Shown here piece after piece: positions 35,172 to 47,492 of a DNA stretch of 64,000 bases (position 1 is the stretch's first letter; each line of letters begins with the position of its first letter). The position numbers and the translations under genes were made by a program. The stretch comes from Vitellaria paradoxa (Eukaryota; Streptophyta; Magnoliopsida; Ericales; Sapotaceae), in assembly GCA_019916065.1 (NCBI GenBank), contig CM034241.1, positions 12,003,223-12,067,222 on the forward strand, written 5' to 3'. The notes below the pieces were generated by a model. The model had not been told where the DNA came from, ran no database searches, and saw only the letters and a list, made by a program, of their open reading frames with translations.

Positions 35172-36985
35172 TGTCACGCCTCCATTTTAGGTTACAAGTT
35201 TAATCCCTTAAATAGAGGAGACACACTAATATTCTCTATCCATAATAATAAATAATCACATCCTATAGAAAATTTTATAATAAAATAAAATACCACTCGT
35301 TAGATTTATATTCATTCTCTGGCAAAATAATTGAAATCTCACAAACACTTAAATAAGGGCAAACTCACATTTCCTAACATACTAGTCTAATACTGTTAAA
35401 ATTCTAGGTTTATTTACACAAACTCCCAAATATTAACTCATGATGAAATTAGAAATACAGACCACTCAAAGCTTCTCCAAGCACCTGCAGCCACTTCTAA
35501 AACCTAAAAAATGTAAATTTATGGTGTGAGTGTCACACACTCAGTGGAGGTATTATACTTAAAATAAAAGGTGATAAATATAAACTAAAGATAATCCACA
35601 GTGATTACATAGATAGTCATCCCATAATCAAATAATAATTAATTCAATATCATCGTAATTAACAGTAGTACAAATATCTTAACACACAGTTCATCAGCCC
35701 TGTTCATTTAACAACCGTTATCATTATCACTAGGCCCTAGCTGGAAATCTCGTGGTATTTATACTCGCATGATAAAAGATTTAAATAATAATGCAACACA
35801 CATTTGATCCCATTTGGCCTATGAGCTGAGCGCTCAACTATGGACAGTGGCTTTAATTTTGCATGTCCCATCAGCCCTATTTAACTGTGCTCTATCTAGC
35901 CTCATTATTGGTCCAATCTGGCCTTTTTTTCTGGCCCCATCTGGTCTCATTGTTTTCCTTTTTCTGGTCTCATTGTTTTCCTTTTTCTGGCCCCATTTGG
36001 CCTGGTCCTATCAGACAATAATGTAAGTGTAACGCACACAATTCATGTTTTATACAATAATTTTTTTTTTCTAAGTAAAATATTACTTCCCAAATTTATC
36101 TTTCCACAAATAACCACAATTCTCAACTAACACAACAAATCCATAAATACTCAGCACTTCATATCAGAACAAACAATTAATAACAACAACCAATTAATAA
36201 AATTAATCAATTCATATTTAATACCTTTTACCTTTAAGTTTAATACACCCACCTGAACAACAGATATTCTGAGAAAATCAAATTACTGGGGTGATTGCTA
36301 ATGATTATCCTCGAGTCCTAATTTTAGCCAAAACAAATTATATAAGTCAGAAATTCTATAGTTAAAATATAAACCAAATCAAGTAATAATATAAATTTAA
36401 TAAATAAAACACAATCGTTATATATCTAATATATTGTAATTTATTCAACCTTCTATAGAATTAATTTTAACTAATAAAATAAAATAACTTATCTCAAGAA
36501 TTTGGCCAAAATCCCTAATTTTCTTCCCTCGCTTCACCTTCTTTCTCACTATATATATTTTTTCTTACCGTTCTGTACTGTGTTTGTTAACTATTACCTT
36601 TATATTATATATACATGAGATATATATATATCCCCCTCTGGTGGCTTGTTTCCACTACCTAACTTTCTTTTCTTTTTTTTTTTATTACTTAACACCAACA
36701 TGTGGCCATCCATTGGCTTGCATAGCACACACATATGCAAAGCTTACCATAATAAGGCAAGTTAGCATGGATAAACTTACATCCATATTGCTGGCTACGT
36801 CAGCACCCTAGTCTAATAATTAGTTTAATTTAATTAAATACTAAAAATTGTATTAATCACTAATTAGTTTAAATTAAGATTAAATAAATTTAAAAATAAT
36901 ACCCAATTTATACAATTAAAATTTCTAAGTATGAAATAAAAAATAAAACTAAATAATAATGCATTTAAAAATTTAGGATGTCACA
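35172..36985 (-). repeat. 3' LTR of a Tekay-like gypsy element
   Basis: On the minus strand it starts TGTGACATCCTAAATTT (36985), immediately after a purine-rich CCTTAAGGAGATGAGAGT tract, and ends GGAGGCGTGACA (35172). The left flank ATAGA (35167-35171) would be one target-site duplication copy; its partner is outside the window. It contains a 23-bp unit repeated twice at 35940-35985 (CTGGTCTCATTGTTTTCC). Confidence 0.75.
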
Positions 36986-37264
36986 ACTCTCATCTCCTTA
37001 AGGAATTTCATCCTCGAAATTCTTACCTGGCAAAAATAGGTAGGGATACTATTTCCGCTTATTCTCTTCACTCTCCCAGGTGGCCTCTTCCACAGTGTGG
37101 CTTCTCCATAGCACCTTTACTAATGGTATGGTCTTATTCTGCAAAACTTGGTCCCTTCTATCTAAAATTTATACTGGCTCTTCCACATAATACAAATCTT
37201 CTTTTAACTCAACTGGTTGAGAAGTTAACACATGAGACGAGTCAGGGATATACTTACGTAACAT
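36986..37264 (-). pseudogene. Tekay-like gypsy pol C-terminus (integrase tail and chromodomain)
   Basis: Read from 37264: MLRKYIPDSSHVL, QPVELKEDLYYVEEPV, a TAA stop, ILDRRDQVLQNKTIPLVKVL, WRSHTVEEATWESEENKRK, a TAG stop, and YPYLFLPGKNFEDEIP before the polypurine tract. This is the conserved end of chromovirus pol, homologous to 19200-19470 but on the other strand and in better condition. The N-terminal side is cut exactly at MLRKYIP by the element starting at 37265, so the rest of pol lies beyond the window. Confidence 0.85.
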
Positions 37265-38798
37265 TGATGACCACTTCTAAATATAGAATCTAGAAAAACC
37301 CCCAAATATAAGGGTGTGCAGCGTAGTTTTAACTCGGTGAGTCCAAGGTCGAATCCATAGGAAGTCCTAAGTCTTTAGTTTCTAGGTTATAATGGAAATT
37401 CTAAACCTAAATTCAAAGAAAGTTTAAGATTTGATAAACACTAAGTTCTAGGGTTTTCAAAAAATTAAACTTAAAATTAAAATTAAAGAACAAACTAACA
37501 ATTAATTAAAGGAATTCAAAAAATAAAGTTTTGTTTTTGTTTTTGTTTTTAGCAAAACTAAAATTTCCACTACGTAAATTCAATTAAAACATAAATTACA
37601 TGAAACAAACTAATCTAAAATTTCAAACCAATCAATTTAACCAACTTGAAAATTAATTCAACTAACAATCACAATATTGAAATGATTCTTGATTCAACTT
37701 TCAATTCCGGGTGGTTTACTACTTCACAATGGGATGTGTTAAATATTACAATCTAAAGTTCACGTAAAAGGAACAGTAGATTGGAAAGATTTCTGCGTTA
37801 GGATTTCTAATCTCCCAATACTCAGTTTTATATTCTCGTTTAGGATTATAAAACCAAAAAAATATTCGATGAAAACATTTGGGTTCAAATCCAATTTTTA
37901 GTTTGTTCAAAAATATTAAACGAGTTTTAATCAAAAATCTTTACCAGTGATTATAGAGAGTATAGTCAAAGATTTTGGTTTTCGAAAATTTTTGAAACAA
38001 ACGAAATCATATTTGGAAATTGTAGATCTCTACGCATGAGTTTTCACAAACCATGCGAAGGGTCTACGCATATCACATTGTACATAGTAACCTACCATTC
38101 CTTGATTCGTTGAATCAATAAACTAGGGTTTACGCTAACAATCTTTTAAACGAAATGAAAAGAACTATTGTGCACATAGATTACTAATCCAAAGAATAAA
38201 ACGAAAAGATAATATTATTAAAAAGAAAAGTGAAACAAAACATACTTTGAAGGCGAATCTGAAACGTAACGAAAGTCATAACTGCTGTAATGAATCCTAC
38301 GCAAACTCCAAAAAGCTTTAAAATCATTCCTCGAACATTGAAAATCTCTAAAAACTCTCTCAAACTCTGAAAAATATGAAAAACTAAAGTAGGGTAGATG
38401 ATTTGTTTCGGCCATACATCACAATATATATGGGTGCTAACATAAAACTGAAAAGAAGCTGAATTAATTTTGCGCGGCCACACATTGTGGTCCAGACCAC
38501 CCAACAGGGTGCCCAGACAATAGAACCTTGTCACCTCAGATTCTTCTTCCTCTTCCATGTTGAGTCTTTGACCTAGTCTGGACCATCCTAGGGGGTGTCT
38601 GGACCTCAGTATCCTCTTCATCCTCTAAGCCACTTTCATCGCTGCTAATCTCGATTATTTTGCCCTTTTCCCTATAATTAAGAAAATAAACACCATAAGT
38701 AATAAATTAATAATAAAACTCCAAAATTAATCATTTAAATGCATCAATTAATGTCAAGATATGAAGTTTGTAACTACACTTTTCAAGTGTAATCACAC
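37265..38798 (-). repeat. 3' LTR of a Tat/Athila-like retrotransposon
   Basis: On the minus strand it starts TGATTACACTTGAAAAGTG (38798) right after a TTAAGTTGGGGGTG polypurine tract, and ends AAGTGGTCATCA (37265). It is closely related over most of its length to the solo LTR at 55324-56901: both have the Tat-like TTACTTATRG segment, ATRCGYGTAGACCC and the GGGATG/GTAGTGAA motifs. The flank AACAT (37260-37264) is the expected target duplication; the partner copy lies beyond 64000. The reading frames at 38184-38621 and 37746-37934 are LTR sequence, not genes. Confidence 0.85.
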
Positions 38799-40351
38799 CC
38801 CCAACTTAAGTGTTGCTAGTCCTTAGCAATGCCTTTATTAAAATGAAATGAAACTACTATCTTATTTCTCTTTTCATTGGAAACATGGCTACACTTAGCT
38901 ACATGTAGCAAGCCCTTTAAACCCATAGGTTTCCCCTAGTGGACGAGTAAGATCTCATGAGGGTTTGCAGTGAATCTTTCCACAAAATTCCTAAACTAAT
39001 CCAATGGATGGTAATCATCATTTCAACAACTCCTGATTTAAGTTCAATATGAATTAGGTAACAAAATTTTAAAACGTCATATAAAATCTCTCAGTGTGTA
39101 TTTAACTCACCTACTTTTCAATCATCTCATTTCAAACATGCCAATTCATATCATTCAATCAAAATAGTCATCAAACATACTCAAAAGACCGCAGTCTCGA
39201 CTTCAAATCTTAACCTAGTTGTTCACTCAATTAGAATAAAGTCACTCAAGAAAGGTTACTCTCATGGTTCATGCAAGGTTGCAATATCAAATAAATGTAA
39301 TGAACCCAATTAAAAGGTGACTGAAAGAATTAAAGCATAGAGTGTTTCATAGCTTCATGAATGGAATGTATTAATGCTTTACAAGATAACTATCATCGAT
39401 CACATGAAATAAATCAATGCCCTTCTAAGTGTCTTTCACCTAAAGTCCATTAGGTCTTTACTATGATGTAACTTGGCCAAAAGGGTATTGGTTAGACAAA
39501 TAAAGGATAGGGAAAATCAAAGTGCATGTCTAAGGATAGTGTAGTGCAATATTCCCCCCTCCAACTTTTCCTTTTCATACTTCTTGAGAACCTAACAATG
39601 AAGCCCAATCAATTTTCTCTATCTATTTTTCTCTTTTTTTTTTCCAATGGGATCAATAATAAACTTTGAAGTAATAGATCCCCATTTTATTAACCTTTAT
39701 GGAATTGCACCAAAATCCTAAGACACGCAAGGGTTGGTTTACCTATAAATCTAAGGTTAGAAGGGTTATAAATGTGGCTAATCAAGAAAGAAAAAATTCA
39801 CTTATTATTTTATTCATTTAAAGGCTTCAAAATGGCTCCAAGGGTTATGTAAATCAAAGGAAAGTCTCAGGTCTTCAAATATAAGAAAGAGGGCCTAATA
39901 TTACTCTCTAGGTTAATAACACTTTATTAGAAACACTAATCTACATATGTAAATCAACAAATAGTGTCTTGTGCATTTAATACCAAAGCAAGTTAACGTA
40001 ATGAAGCTATTAAAAGAAAGTCAGATGAAAGAATTTAAAAAGATTATTGTAAAACCCTTAAGAACAAAAAGTTAGGCGCAAAAGCTCACATAATGTAGGG
40101 TTTTAAGTCTCCACCTACGTCGTGGCATATTTGAATGACTAAATCTCATAAATTCCAATCCTTGACACATTTTCAACTTAATGATTTTAAGTGACAAGTT
40201 TGCAACACATTAAAAAAATTTCATAATCAATTTTTAAATTAAGTTCCCATTCAAATTGAAATCAAATCATTTGTTATTTACATGAATCATACCATCATTG
40301 GCTTAAATCCTAAAACATTCACTAGTCACTAATGTACTATAGGTAATATAA
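38799..40351 (-). mobile_element. Internal 3' noncoding region of the Tat/Athila-like element
   Basis: Begins (minus sense, right to left) where the first CACTA element interrupts and ends at the polypurine tract 38799-38812. I found no reading frame of note on either strand. Long noncoding stretches between the last ORF and the 3' LTR are typical of Tat- and Athila-type elements. Confidence 0.65.
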
Positions 40352-40790
40352 CACTACAAGGAATCAAAAAATAGGCGAGGAAAGTTTTTGCGAAGAAGTC
40401 ACATTCCTCGCTAATAAAACGTTTTTAGGGAGGAAATTTTGAATTCCTCACTTAAAACTCTGAAACTTTTGGGGAGGAACATTTTCCTCATTAAAAGAGA
40501 TATTTGGCGACAAAAATTTAACTTCCTCACCTATGGTAAATAAAATGTCGTGCCATTCAATTTGGAGGGGGGAGGAGACTGTTACATAGCTTTAGGTGAG
40601 GAAATTATTTCCTCGTGAAAAGTTGGTTATAGGCGAGGACATTCTTTCCTTGCGAAAAGCTGTATTTGCCTGAGTTATTTGCTACCAAAAATTTAAAATA
40701 TGGCGCGATCCGATTTTTTGGGGGGGGGGATTTTTTTACTTTAAGCGAGGAAATAATTTCCTCACTAAAAGCTATCACAATATATATTAA
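40352..40790. repeat. Left subterminal palindromic repeats of CACTA 1
   Basis: About seven units, each a short imperfect hairpin of the form GGCGAGGAAA, 5-15 bases, TTTCCTCGCTAAAA, starting near 40373, 40427, 40468, 40506, 40592, 40631 and 40745. CACTA transposition requires binding of the element's second protein to such subterminal motifs. Confidence 0.85.
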
Positions 40791-41884
40791 ATGTCAAATC
40801 TACTTAATCGACCCGATCTTTTTATTTTAAAATTTTTGTCAATTTTAATATAATTTTTTATTTTTAATTATTGATGTATTGCAAAATTAACTTAAATTAA
40901 AATTATTAGAATACAGTTTCTACTACTTTTATAAAAATAACTCAAACTAAGAAATTACTTACATAAGCCCTGTTCGGCAACGTTTTTATTTTTTATTTTT
41001 CTGTTTATATTTTCAAAATTTTATAAATCATAGCAGAAATTGTTAAATCTATTTACAATTTTTTATTTCTAAAAAAAATAACTTAAATAGAAAAATGTAA
41101 AAAAAATATTTTCACTCTATTTTTTTCGGTTGTAAACATTTTGTTAATTCTTATGCTTTATCTATTTTAGTTACATCATATTAAAATAAATTATTTTATT
41201 CAAATATTTTATTAAACTAAAATTATTTTTCATAAATAATATACTTATTTTATTTTATTTTAATAAATAAAATTACTTTTTTCAAAAATTGAAAATTAAA
41301 AATAAATTTACCAAATAAATTTTTATGTTCAATTTAAAAAAATACAAATAAAAATAAAAAGAAAAGGAATAAAAAGAAAAGGAAAGAAGAGAACGTTTAG
41401 GGCTTATATCTTTTTATTTTTTTATTTTTATTTTTTTAAACAAAGTGTATGTAAAATACACTTCTCAGTTTGCAACGTTTATTGACAAAAGGCACAAAAG
41501 CTGCTCTTCCCATTTGCTCTTTCCATCCCAGCCTTAATTTCACACTGATCTCTCCTACTCTCTCAGTCCAATCTTGTTCTCATCTCTAATCAGCCATTGT
41601 TGGGGAAGTATCACCGTCAGGAGGTGATCGCTAGGACAGCGTCACCACTGCAGGACACCATCGCTGAACCAGGTGTGTGTGTATATATATTTATATGTAT
41701 CTATGTGTGAATTTTGTTGAACTCGTCATTGCTGCTCGTGTCTTCTCACTTTGAGATAATGTATTATTGATTTTTAGTTTTACTCTATATGTTGGTTGCT
41801 GAGAAAACTTGGGAAAATTGAAGAGTAACTTAGGAAAAGTGACGGGAAAAAGTTAAGAGATTAACTATTAGGTCTACTTTTTTT

Positions 41885-42175
41885 TGGTTTAGATTTTTCA
41901 CTGATCTAACTAGCCAACACCCAAACTACACCATCGTAAACTACGCTATCATCATCTCGATTTGCGTCGCCTTGTCCCTCATCGTCACTCCCGTGGCTCT
42001 TATCGTCTATGCTTCGGTCTTCGTCCTTTGGCTGATACTCTGCTTCTTCCGCGAAGATCCTATGGTGGTTTGGGGCCGTCATGTGAGTGATCAGGTCATG
42101 ATCAGGGTCTTGGTTGTAGTCTCCATTGCTGTCGTTTGTGTCACGAGAATGGTCAACAATTTGTTTTGGCATTGC
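41885..42175 (+). pseudogene. Captured PRA1-family (prenylated Rab acceptor) exon fragment inside CACTA 1
   Basis: One open frame, upstream of any Met, reads NYTIVNYAIIISICVALSLI, then VTPVALIVYASVFVLWLILC, FFREDPMVVWGRHVSDQVMI and RVLVVVSIAVVCVT. This matches the PRA1 domain pattern: an NY-start hydrophobic hairpin, a short R-D/E-x-P loop, a G-R-x-x-D/S-D/D-x-x motif, and a second hydrophobic hairpin. PRA1 proteins act on Rab GTPases in ER and Golgi membranes. Base composition is distinctly GC-richer than the flanks. No PRA1 N- or C-terminus follows, so this is a fragment. CACTA elements often carry host exons (transduplication). The opposite strand also has an acidic open frame, 41906-42178, which I regard as the shadow. 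Confidence 0.65.
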
Positions 42176-42265
42176 CATTGGGCTTTTCCTCTCCGACGTT
42201 CATGGCGCTCTAAGAAATATGGACTACCCTCATGGATCAATCGTAGTACATTATATATACTATAA

Positions 42266-44003
42266 ATCCGTTATTTATTTATTTATTTATTTTCCTCCCT
42301 AGTGGGAATTTTCTCGGCATCCCTGCTCGAGTTGTAAAGTTTTTTTTTTTTTTTTTTTAAGATTTGTAGAATATATATGCAGTGTAACAGGCAAGAATTT
42401 ACCTTTTTCCATTGATTGTTTTGCTTTGTAATTTTTTCCTCCTGCCAATATGGGCAACATTCGTTGTAGGTGGTTCAGAAGAAAGCCTATTTTGTTACTA
42501 TAATATTTAATTAATTGGTAAGGGCTATAGTTTTGTTCTTTCTGCCAATTTGATTATGTAACGAACAATCGAACATATGAACTCGGAACAATTTGTATGA
42601 GAAGTGTGATTACGGGAGTTATTTTGTTCTTATATTATGATTTTCAATACATAATTCACATTTTTAATCTTTGAAAAATATGATAGAATTTTCTTCTTTG
42701 GCACATTAATTCTTAAAAAAAACTAATAAATTAAAAAAATGAAAATTACACACATACTACTTGTGCACAAGTGCTCTTAACAATTAATTGGAGTTGCAAC
42801 AATTGACCTTTTCTTTTCCAAATATTTATTGAACATGGATATGATCAAATTCTAAGACTTGATGGTGCCCCTCCTCCCCCCCAAAAAAAATCCTTGGGTG
42901 AACTTTGTTGGTTGTCAAGGTTACTTTGAATTTGTTGTATGCGGTTTGTGACTTCTGTGTTGTGTTGTTATCTAATGTGGGATGGATCAAAGGAAATGAT
43001 GTTTGTAATGTTGATTTGCTGATAAAGATTTGTTTTTGTTGTGTCAATGAAGAATTATTGAGTTCACTTTAGGTTCAGTTTGAAGGTTTTGTTGGTTTTA
43101 CTTAGTGGTTAAGGTTATGAACTAATATAAAAAACTGACCTCTAGAATTGTTCGAGAATGAGATAACCAATGACATGCTCTGGTGCAGCTTTTTATCAAT
43201 ATATTTGATAAGCCTTGATTTTAAAGATAGCATATACTTAAAAAATTCATGCCATACATGAATAAATCAATATGATTTATAATGCACGATTTGATAAGTA
43301 CGATAAGAGCAATCTGTTGTGTTTGCTTCTACCTAGTGACGTGGTTATAGTGTGGTGTGAACAAGACTCAGTTCCCTAAGTATATGGTTGAATGTTTGAA
43401 TCTTTTTGAGTCCTTTTTTTTTTTTTTTTTTTTTTGAGTCGAATACAAATTAAGATCGAACAACTGAGTCCCACTGATAAATTTATGTGGTCGTGTAGTA
43501 ATTCCTCTTTAATTTGGCAAACAAGAAGCATTCACAGATGGAGATTTAATCCCAACGGTCCAACTCCCAATTGAAAGGATTATAAGTCCTTTGAATTGGT
43601 AGTCAAATTAGAGATGTACATGAGGTCTGGAATTATTGAATTTTTTGGCAAACTTGCAGGGTACTTTTGCCAATACTTAGTCAATATGTCTTTGGATTTA
43701 GGTTCCAGGGGAAGGTGGGATTCCTATGATTTTTCGTACTTTCTATATCAATAATTGTAATGCCTTTGTAGTTTTGCACCTTCTACCAAAAAGGCATTTG
43801 TTCTTATGGAAGCCATTGCAGATATGAACATGTTAAAAGTTTCTAGGTTGCATTCATCCATTCCATCTTCTTTTGCAAATTCTCGTCAATTGTTGATGTT
43901 AAATAACTTTACTTTATTCTTATTTTTACAAAATTTCTTGTTATGATATTAATAATGAATTTTTTTTTTTTTTTTTTGGGTTTTGGACTAGGCAAGTAAA
44001 TAT
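42266..44003. other. CACTA 1 sequence without recognised genes
   Basis: AT-rich, with poly(T) runs at 42341-42358, 43417-43435 and 43961-43977. The run at 43417 is flanked by GAGTC on both sides and could be an old retroposon tail, but no promoter boxes were convincing. It may contain the promoter and 5' untranslated region of the transposase gene. Confidence 0.5.
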
Positions 44004-45300
44004 GGATAGAAGTTGGATAAATGAATGGCATAGATTCGGCAATAAGTATATCAATGGGGTTAGGTCATTTCTACAATTTTCATGTGATCATCTTCCTGAT
44101 AGCTCAACAATTAGGTGCCTATGTTAGAAATGTCGCAACCTAGGGAAATCACTGAGTTTGGAGATAGTTGAGAATCACCTGTATGTGAATGTAATGATGG
44201 ATACTTACATAAAATGGGTACACCATGGAGAAAAAAGAGGTAATGAGCATGTTGACGATGATTGCTCGGTTAATAATGATAGAAAGATATTTGAAGAAGA
44301 AGAAGAAGAAGAAGAAGATGACAATATTATAAGAGCAATGCACGACATCCGCCAAGGAATATTTGTGGACATGCAAAGTTGTGAGGCTTCTTCTAATCAA
44401 ATGCCTAATGAAGACATTTTCTGTGATTTGTTTAGAGAAGCACAGCGTGAACTATACCCTGGTTGTACCAAGTTCTCAACACTTTCATTTGTTGTTAAGC
44501 TGCTACATTTAAAGGTGTTAAATTGATGGAACATTCGATCATTCAACATGTTGTTAGATTTGTTGAAGGAGGCTTTTCCTGAAGGCGAGACACTTCCAAA
44601 ATCTCATGAGTTAAAATCATTGTTGCGTAATATTGGTCTGGGCTATGAATCAATTCATGTTTGTAAGTATGAGTGCATTATTTTGGAAGGGGTACAAGGA
44701 TAAAAGTAGGTGCCCTGAATGTGGTGAGTCAAGATGGAAAGTGAATGATAGGAAGGGTAAGAAAGTGCCACACAAGATTTTGCGATATTTTTCACTGAAG
44801 CCTAGATTGTAGAGATTATTTATGTCAAAACAAAGTGAAGAACATATACGGTGGTATACTACAAAGCGTGAGGAGGATGCTGATATGCTACGACATCTGG
44901 CTGATTCCCCAGCATAGAAGGAAATGAATGAAAAATATCTCGGGTTTTCCTCTGATTGTCGACATGTACGACTTGGGTTGGCTAGTAATGGATTCAATCT
45001 ATTTGGGAGTATATACAACAATTACAGCATGTGGCCAGTAATTCTTGTTCCTTACAATCTACCCCCTTGGATATGTATGAAAGAACCATATCTCATATTA
45101 ATGTCTCTTTTCATACCTGGCCCGAATGCTCTAGGGAAGGATTTTGATGTGTATCTATGTTTGTTGATTGATGAGTTAAAACAGTTATGTGATGGTGTAC
45201 CTACTTATGATGCTTTTGGTAAAGAGACCTTTCATATGCGGGCTATTGTTCTATAGACTATAAATATTTTCCTGCCTATGCCTACTTATCTGGGTGGAGT
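44004..45300 (+). pseudogene. TNP2-type transposase of CACTA 1: N-terminal part
   Basis: The start MDRSWINEWHRFGNKYINGV at 44004 is the transposase-associated domain. A TAG at 44125-44127 replaces part of the C-x-x-C zinc motif (RCLC stop KCRN). An acidic linker follows (EEEEEEEDDN near 44300), then ELYPGCTKFSTLSFVVKLLH, a stop after LKVLN, LLDLLKEAFPEGETLPKSHE and IGLGYESIHVCKYECI. Transposase_21 core strings are at 44930-45240: VRLGLASNGFNLFGS, NNYSMWPVILVPYNLPPWIC, FDVYLCLLIDELKQL. These enzymes cut the CACTA ends. At least four stops and several frame changes make it a pseudogene. Confidence 0.9.
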
Positions 45301-46203
45301 ACTAAGGGTTACATGGCATGTCCAATGTGCAACGATACCTCTTCCATAAGACTAAGCAGGATACCATAAAAGCTAGATAAGATTTAGCTGATATGGGCAT
45401 ACGTTCCGTAAAGGCTAGACAAGATTTAGCTGATATGGGCATACGTCTCGAATTACATTTGGTCCCAAATGGTTCAGGTCTTGTGATGCCCCCAGTAATA
45501 TTCACTTTGTCATTGTAGGAAAAGCGTGGCTTCTATGAATTCCTAAGATCAATGAAATTCCCTGATGGATTTGCCTCGAACATTTGTCATTGTGTCAATG
45601 AGAAAGAAGAGAAGTTGTTAGGTTTAAAGAGCCATGATTGTCATGTGTTACTGCAATGAGTTCTACTGGTTGGAATGTGTGGATATTTGCATAATGAAAC
45701 GTATACGACATTAGTGGAATTATGTTTCTTCTTTAATGAGTTATGTTGCAAGACGTTGAAAGTGAAAGTTCTCGAGGAACTCTTTAAAGACATTGTCGTT
45801 ATACTTTGTAAGTTAGAACGGATCTTCCCACCCGTATTCTTTGATGTTATGGTTCATTTGGCCATACACTTACTACAAGAAATGATGGTTGGTGGCCCAG
45901 TGCACTATAGATGGATGTATCCAATTGAGAGATATTTAGGTACCTTAAAGGGTTATGTGACGAACAGAGCTCATCCTAAAGGTTCGATTGCTGAAGCATA
46001 TATTGTGAACGAATCTCTGATATTTCTCTCTAAGTATCTTCATAGAATCAAGACTAGATTTAATAGAGTGGAGCGCAATAATGATAGGGTAGAGGAAGGT
46101 GGAGAAGAACCTAGTATACTAGTTTTTTCACATAAAGTTTGTCTTTTCAGCGATGAAAAATACATTACCTTGTCAACACAAGACCTTCAAACCATGCATT
46201 AGT
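45301..46203 (+). pseudogene. TNP2-type transposase of CACTA 1: C-terminal part (DUF4218)
   Basis: Sequence runs from a truncated TKGYMACPMCNDTSS-type zinc region straight into KARQDLADMGIR. The stretch that normally lies between them, including the DVMHIEKN motif seen in CACTA 2, is missing, so there is an internal deletion near 45345-45365. After a 42-bp duplication comes EKRGFYEFLRSMKFPDGFAS and KLLGLKSHDCHVLLQ. The clear frame 45675-46202 then carries KLERIFPPVFFDVMVHLAIH, GGPVHYRWMYPIERYLGTLK and NRAHPKGSIAEAYI, which define DUF4218. Several stops precede it. Confidence 0.9.
45367..45450 (+). repeat. 42-bp tandem duplication in the CACTA 1 transposase
   Basis: Copies at 45367-45408 and 45409-45450 both contain AAGATTTAGCTGATATGGGC. 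It lies next to the internal deletion and is in frame (14 codons), coding twice for a DLADMGIR-like string. Confidence 0.9.
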
Positions 46204-46353
46204 GCGTGCTTAATAATTGTGAGGGATTGGACAAATATCATAGGTATGTATTATTATACATGAAATGTTCTTACCTTTCGAAAAAAAAAATACTTGAAAT
46301 GTTCTGTTTGTTATATTATTTTCTTATAATGTTATAATGTGTGTAATTGAAAA

Positions 46354-47270
46354 CAGTGACCATATTAGAGAGTTGAACACAATCAGTGCATCAAACATTG
46401 ACATGAGTCATGAGAAAGAGTTTTCAACATGGTTAAGGAATGTGTAAGTATAATTTTAATTAGAAAGCCATTAATTAAATGTTAATATGCTTAAATTGTG
46501 ACATGGGCATGTATTGTATATGTAGGTTAAAAGCTTGTATCAGTTTGGAGGCCATAAAGTCACTGATGAAATTTATGCTTTAGCTATTGGTCTAGACTTT
46601 AGGGCAGGAAATTATAGCGGTTGCATTGTTAATAGAGTAAAAGTTCATATAAGTGATCGTGACAATCAACGTAAAAGTCAAAATTGTGGTGTTGTTGTTG
46701 ATGGGGTGCATGATAATAATGATATTGACTTTTACGGTGTGTTAACTTATGTGATTGAGTTACAATATGTAAAAGGTTTTTGAGTTATCATGTTTCGATG
46801 TGATTGGTCTGACATAGACAAGAGAAGAAAAGGAATACAAACTGATAAATATTTTACAAGCCTTAATGTGACAAAGAAGTGGTATGCAAATGAGCCATTC
46901 AGATTATCATCTCAAGCTAAACAAGTCTTCTACATGGCCAACATGAAATTGGGAAACCAATGGCGAGTTGTGGAGAAGTTCACTCATAGACACTTGTATG
47001 ATGTTCCAGAAATAGAGACTTCTGATATGGAAGTTGAGGATGCATACCAAGAGCTTGAGTCAGTCAATGTGATCCAAGTGGATACACAAGAGATTGGGAC
47101 ATTATGTAGAAATGAACTAAATCCATAAAGAATAATAACTAATGAAATCATGCTAGAACATTATGAATTTGATGATATTGAAGATGAAGATGAAAGTCTT
47201 ATTAAATATGCCAATGACACAAATAATGAGGAAGGAGGACAAGAAGGAGAGGATTACTTAGATTAATTGG
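46354..47270 (+). pseudogene. DUF4216 segment of the CACTA 1 transposase gene
   Basis: The frame around 46535-46782 (LGLDFRAGNYSGCIVNRVKV, then NCGVVVDG) and 46790-47128 (MFRCDWSDIDKRRKGIQTDK, NEPFRLSSQAKQVFYM, NQWRVVEKFTHRHLYDVPE) together match DUF4216, which usually forms the C-terminus of the plant TNP2-type protein. A TGA between the two frames and a TAA at 47126-47128 interrupt it. An acidic tail (IEDEDESLIKYANDT, EEGGQEGEDYLD) continues to about 47265. Introns are likely between 46210 and 46530. Confidence 0.8.
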
Positions 47271-47492
47271 TCTATTCTAAGAAATTTAGATTAATTGGTT
47301 TATTCCAAAGTAATGGTATTGGTCTTTTTTTATAATGTCACTTAAATTTTTTTATGGTTTATTGTGATATCAAGATTTTAAAATTTTAATAGTGTTACTT
47401 GAACTTAGTTTTAAATGTTATATAAGAGTTTTCCCTATTTTTCATATTTATGTATCTGTTCATTATTTATCATCTAGTAATAATGTTTTTGC

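Noticed and set aside
38184..38621. 145-residue minus-strand reading frame
   Set aside because: It lies wholly inside the 3' LTR at 37265-38798 and is not kept in the related LTR at 55324-56901.
40970..41405. Possible MITE starting GCCCTGTTCGGCAACG and ending CGTTTAGGGC inside CACTA 1
   Set aside because: The ends pair only weakly and the flanking TAA/TTA do not form a direct duplication, so it was not called.
41906..42178. Acidic minus-strand reading frame opposite the PRA1-like exon
   Set aside because: The plus-strand frame shows a family pattern, while this one is Asp/Ser/His-rich low complexity expected from the complement of hydrophobic codons. Kept only as an alternative.
43410..43620. 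Possible SINE or retroposon ending in a long poly(T) tract
   Set aside because: GAGTC flanks the tract on both sides, but no convincing box A/box B pair or second border was found.
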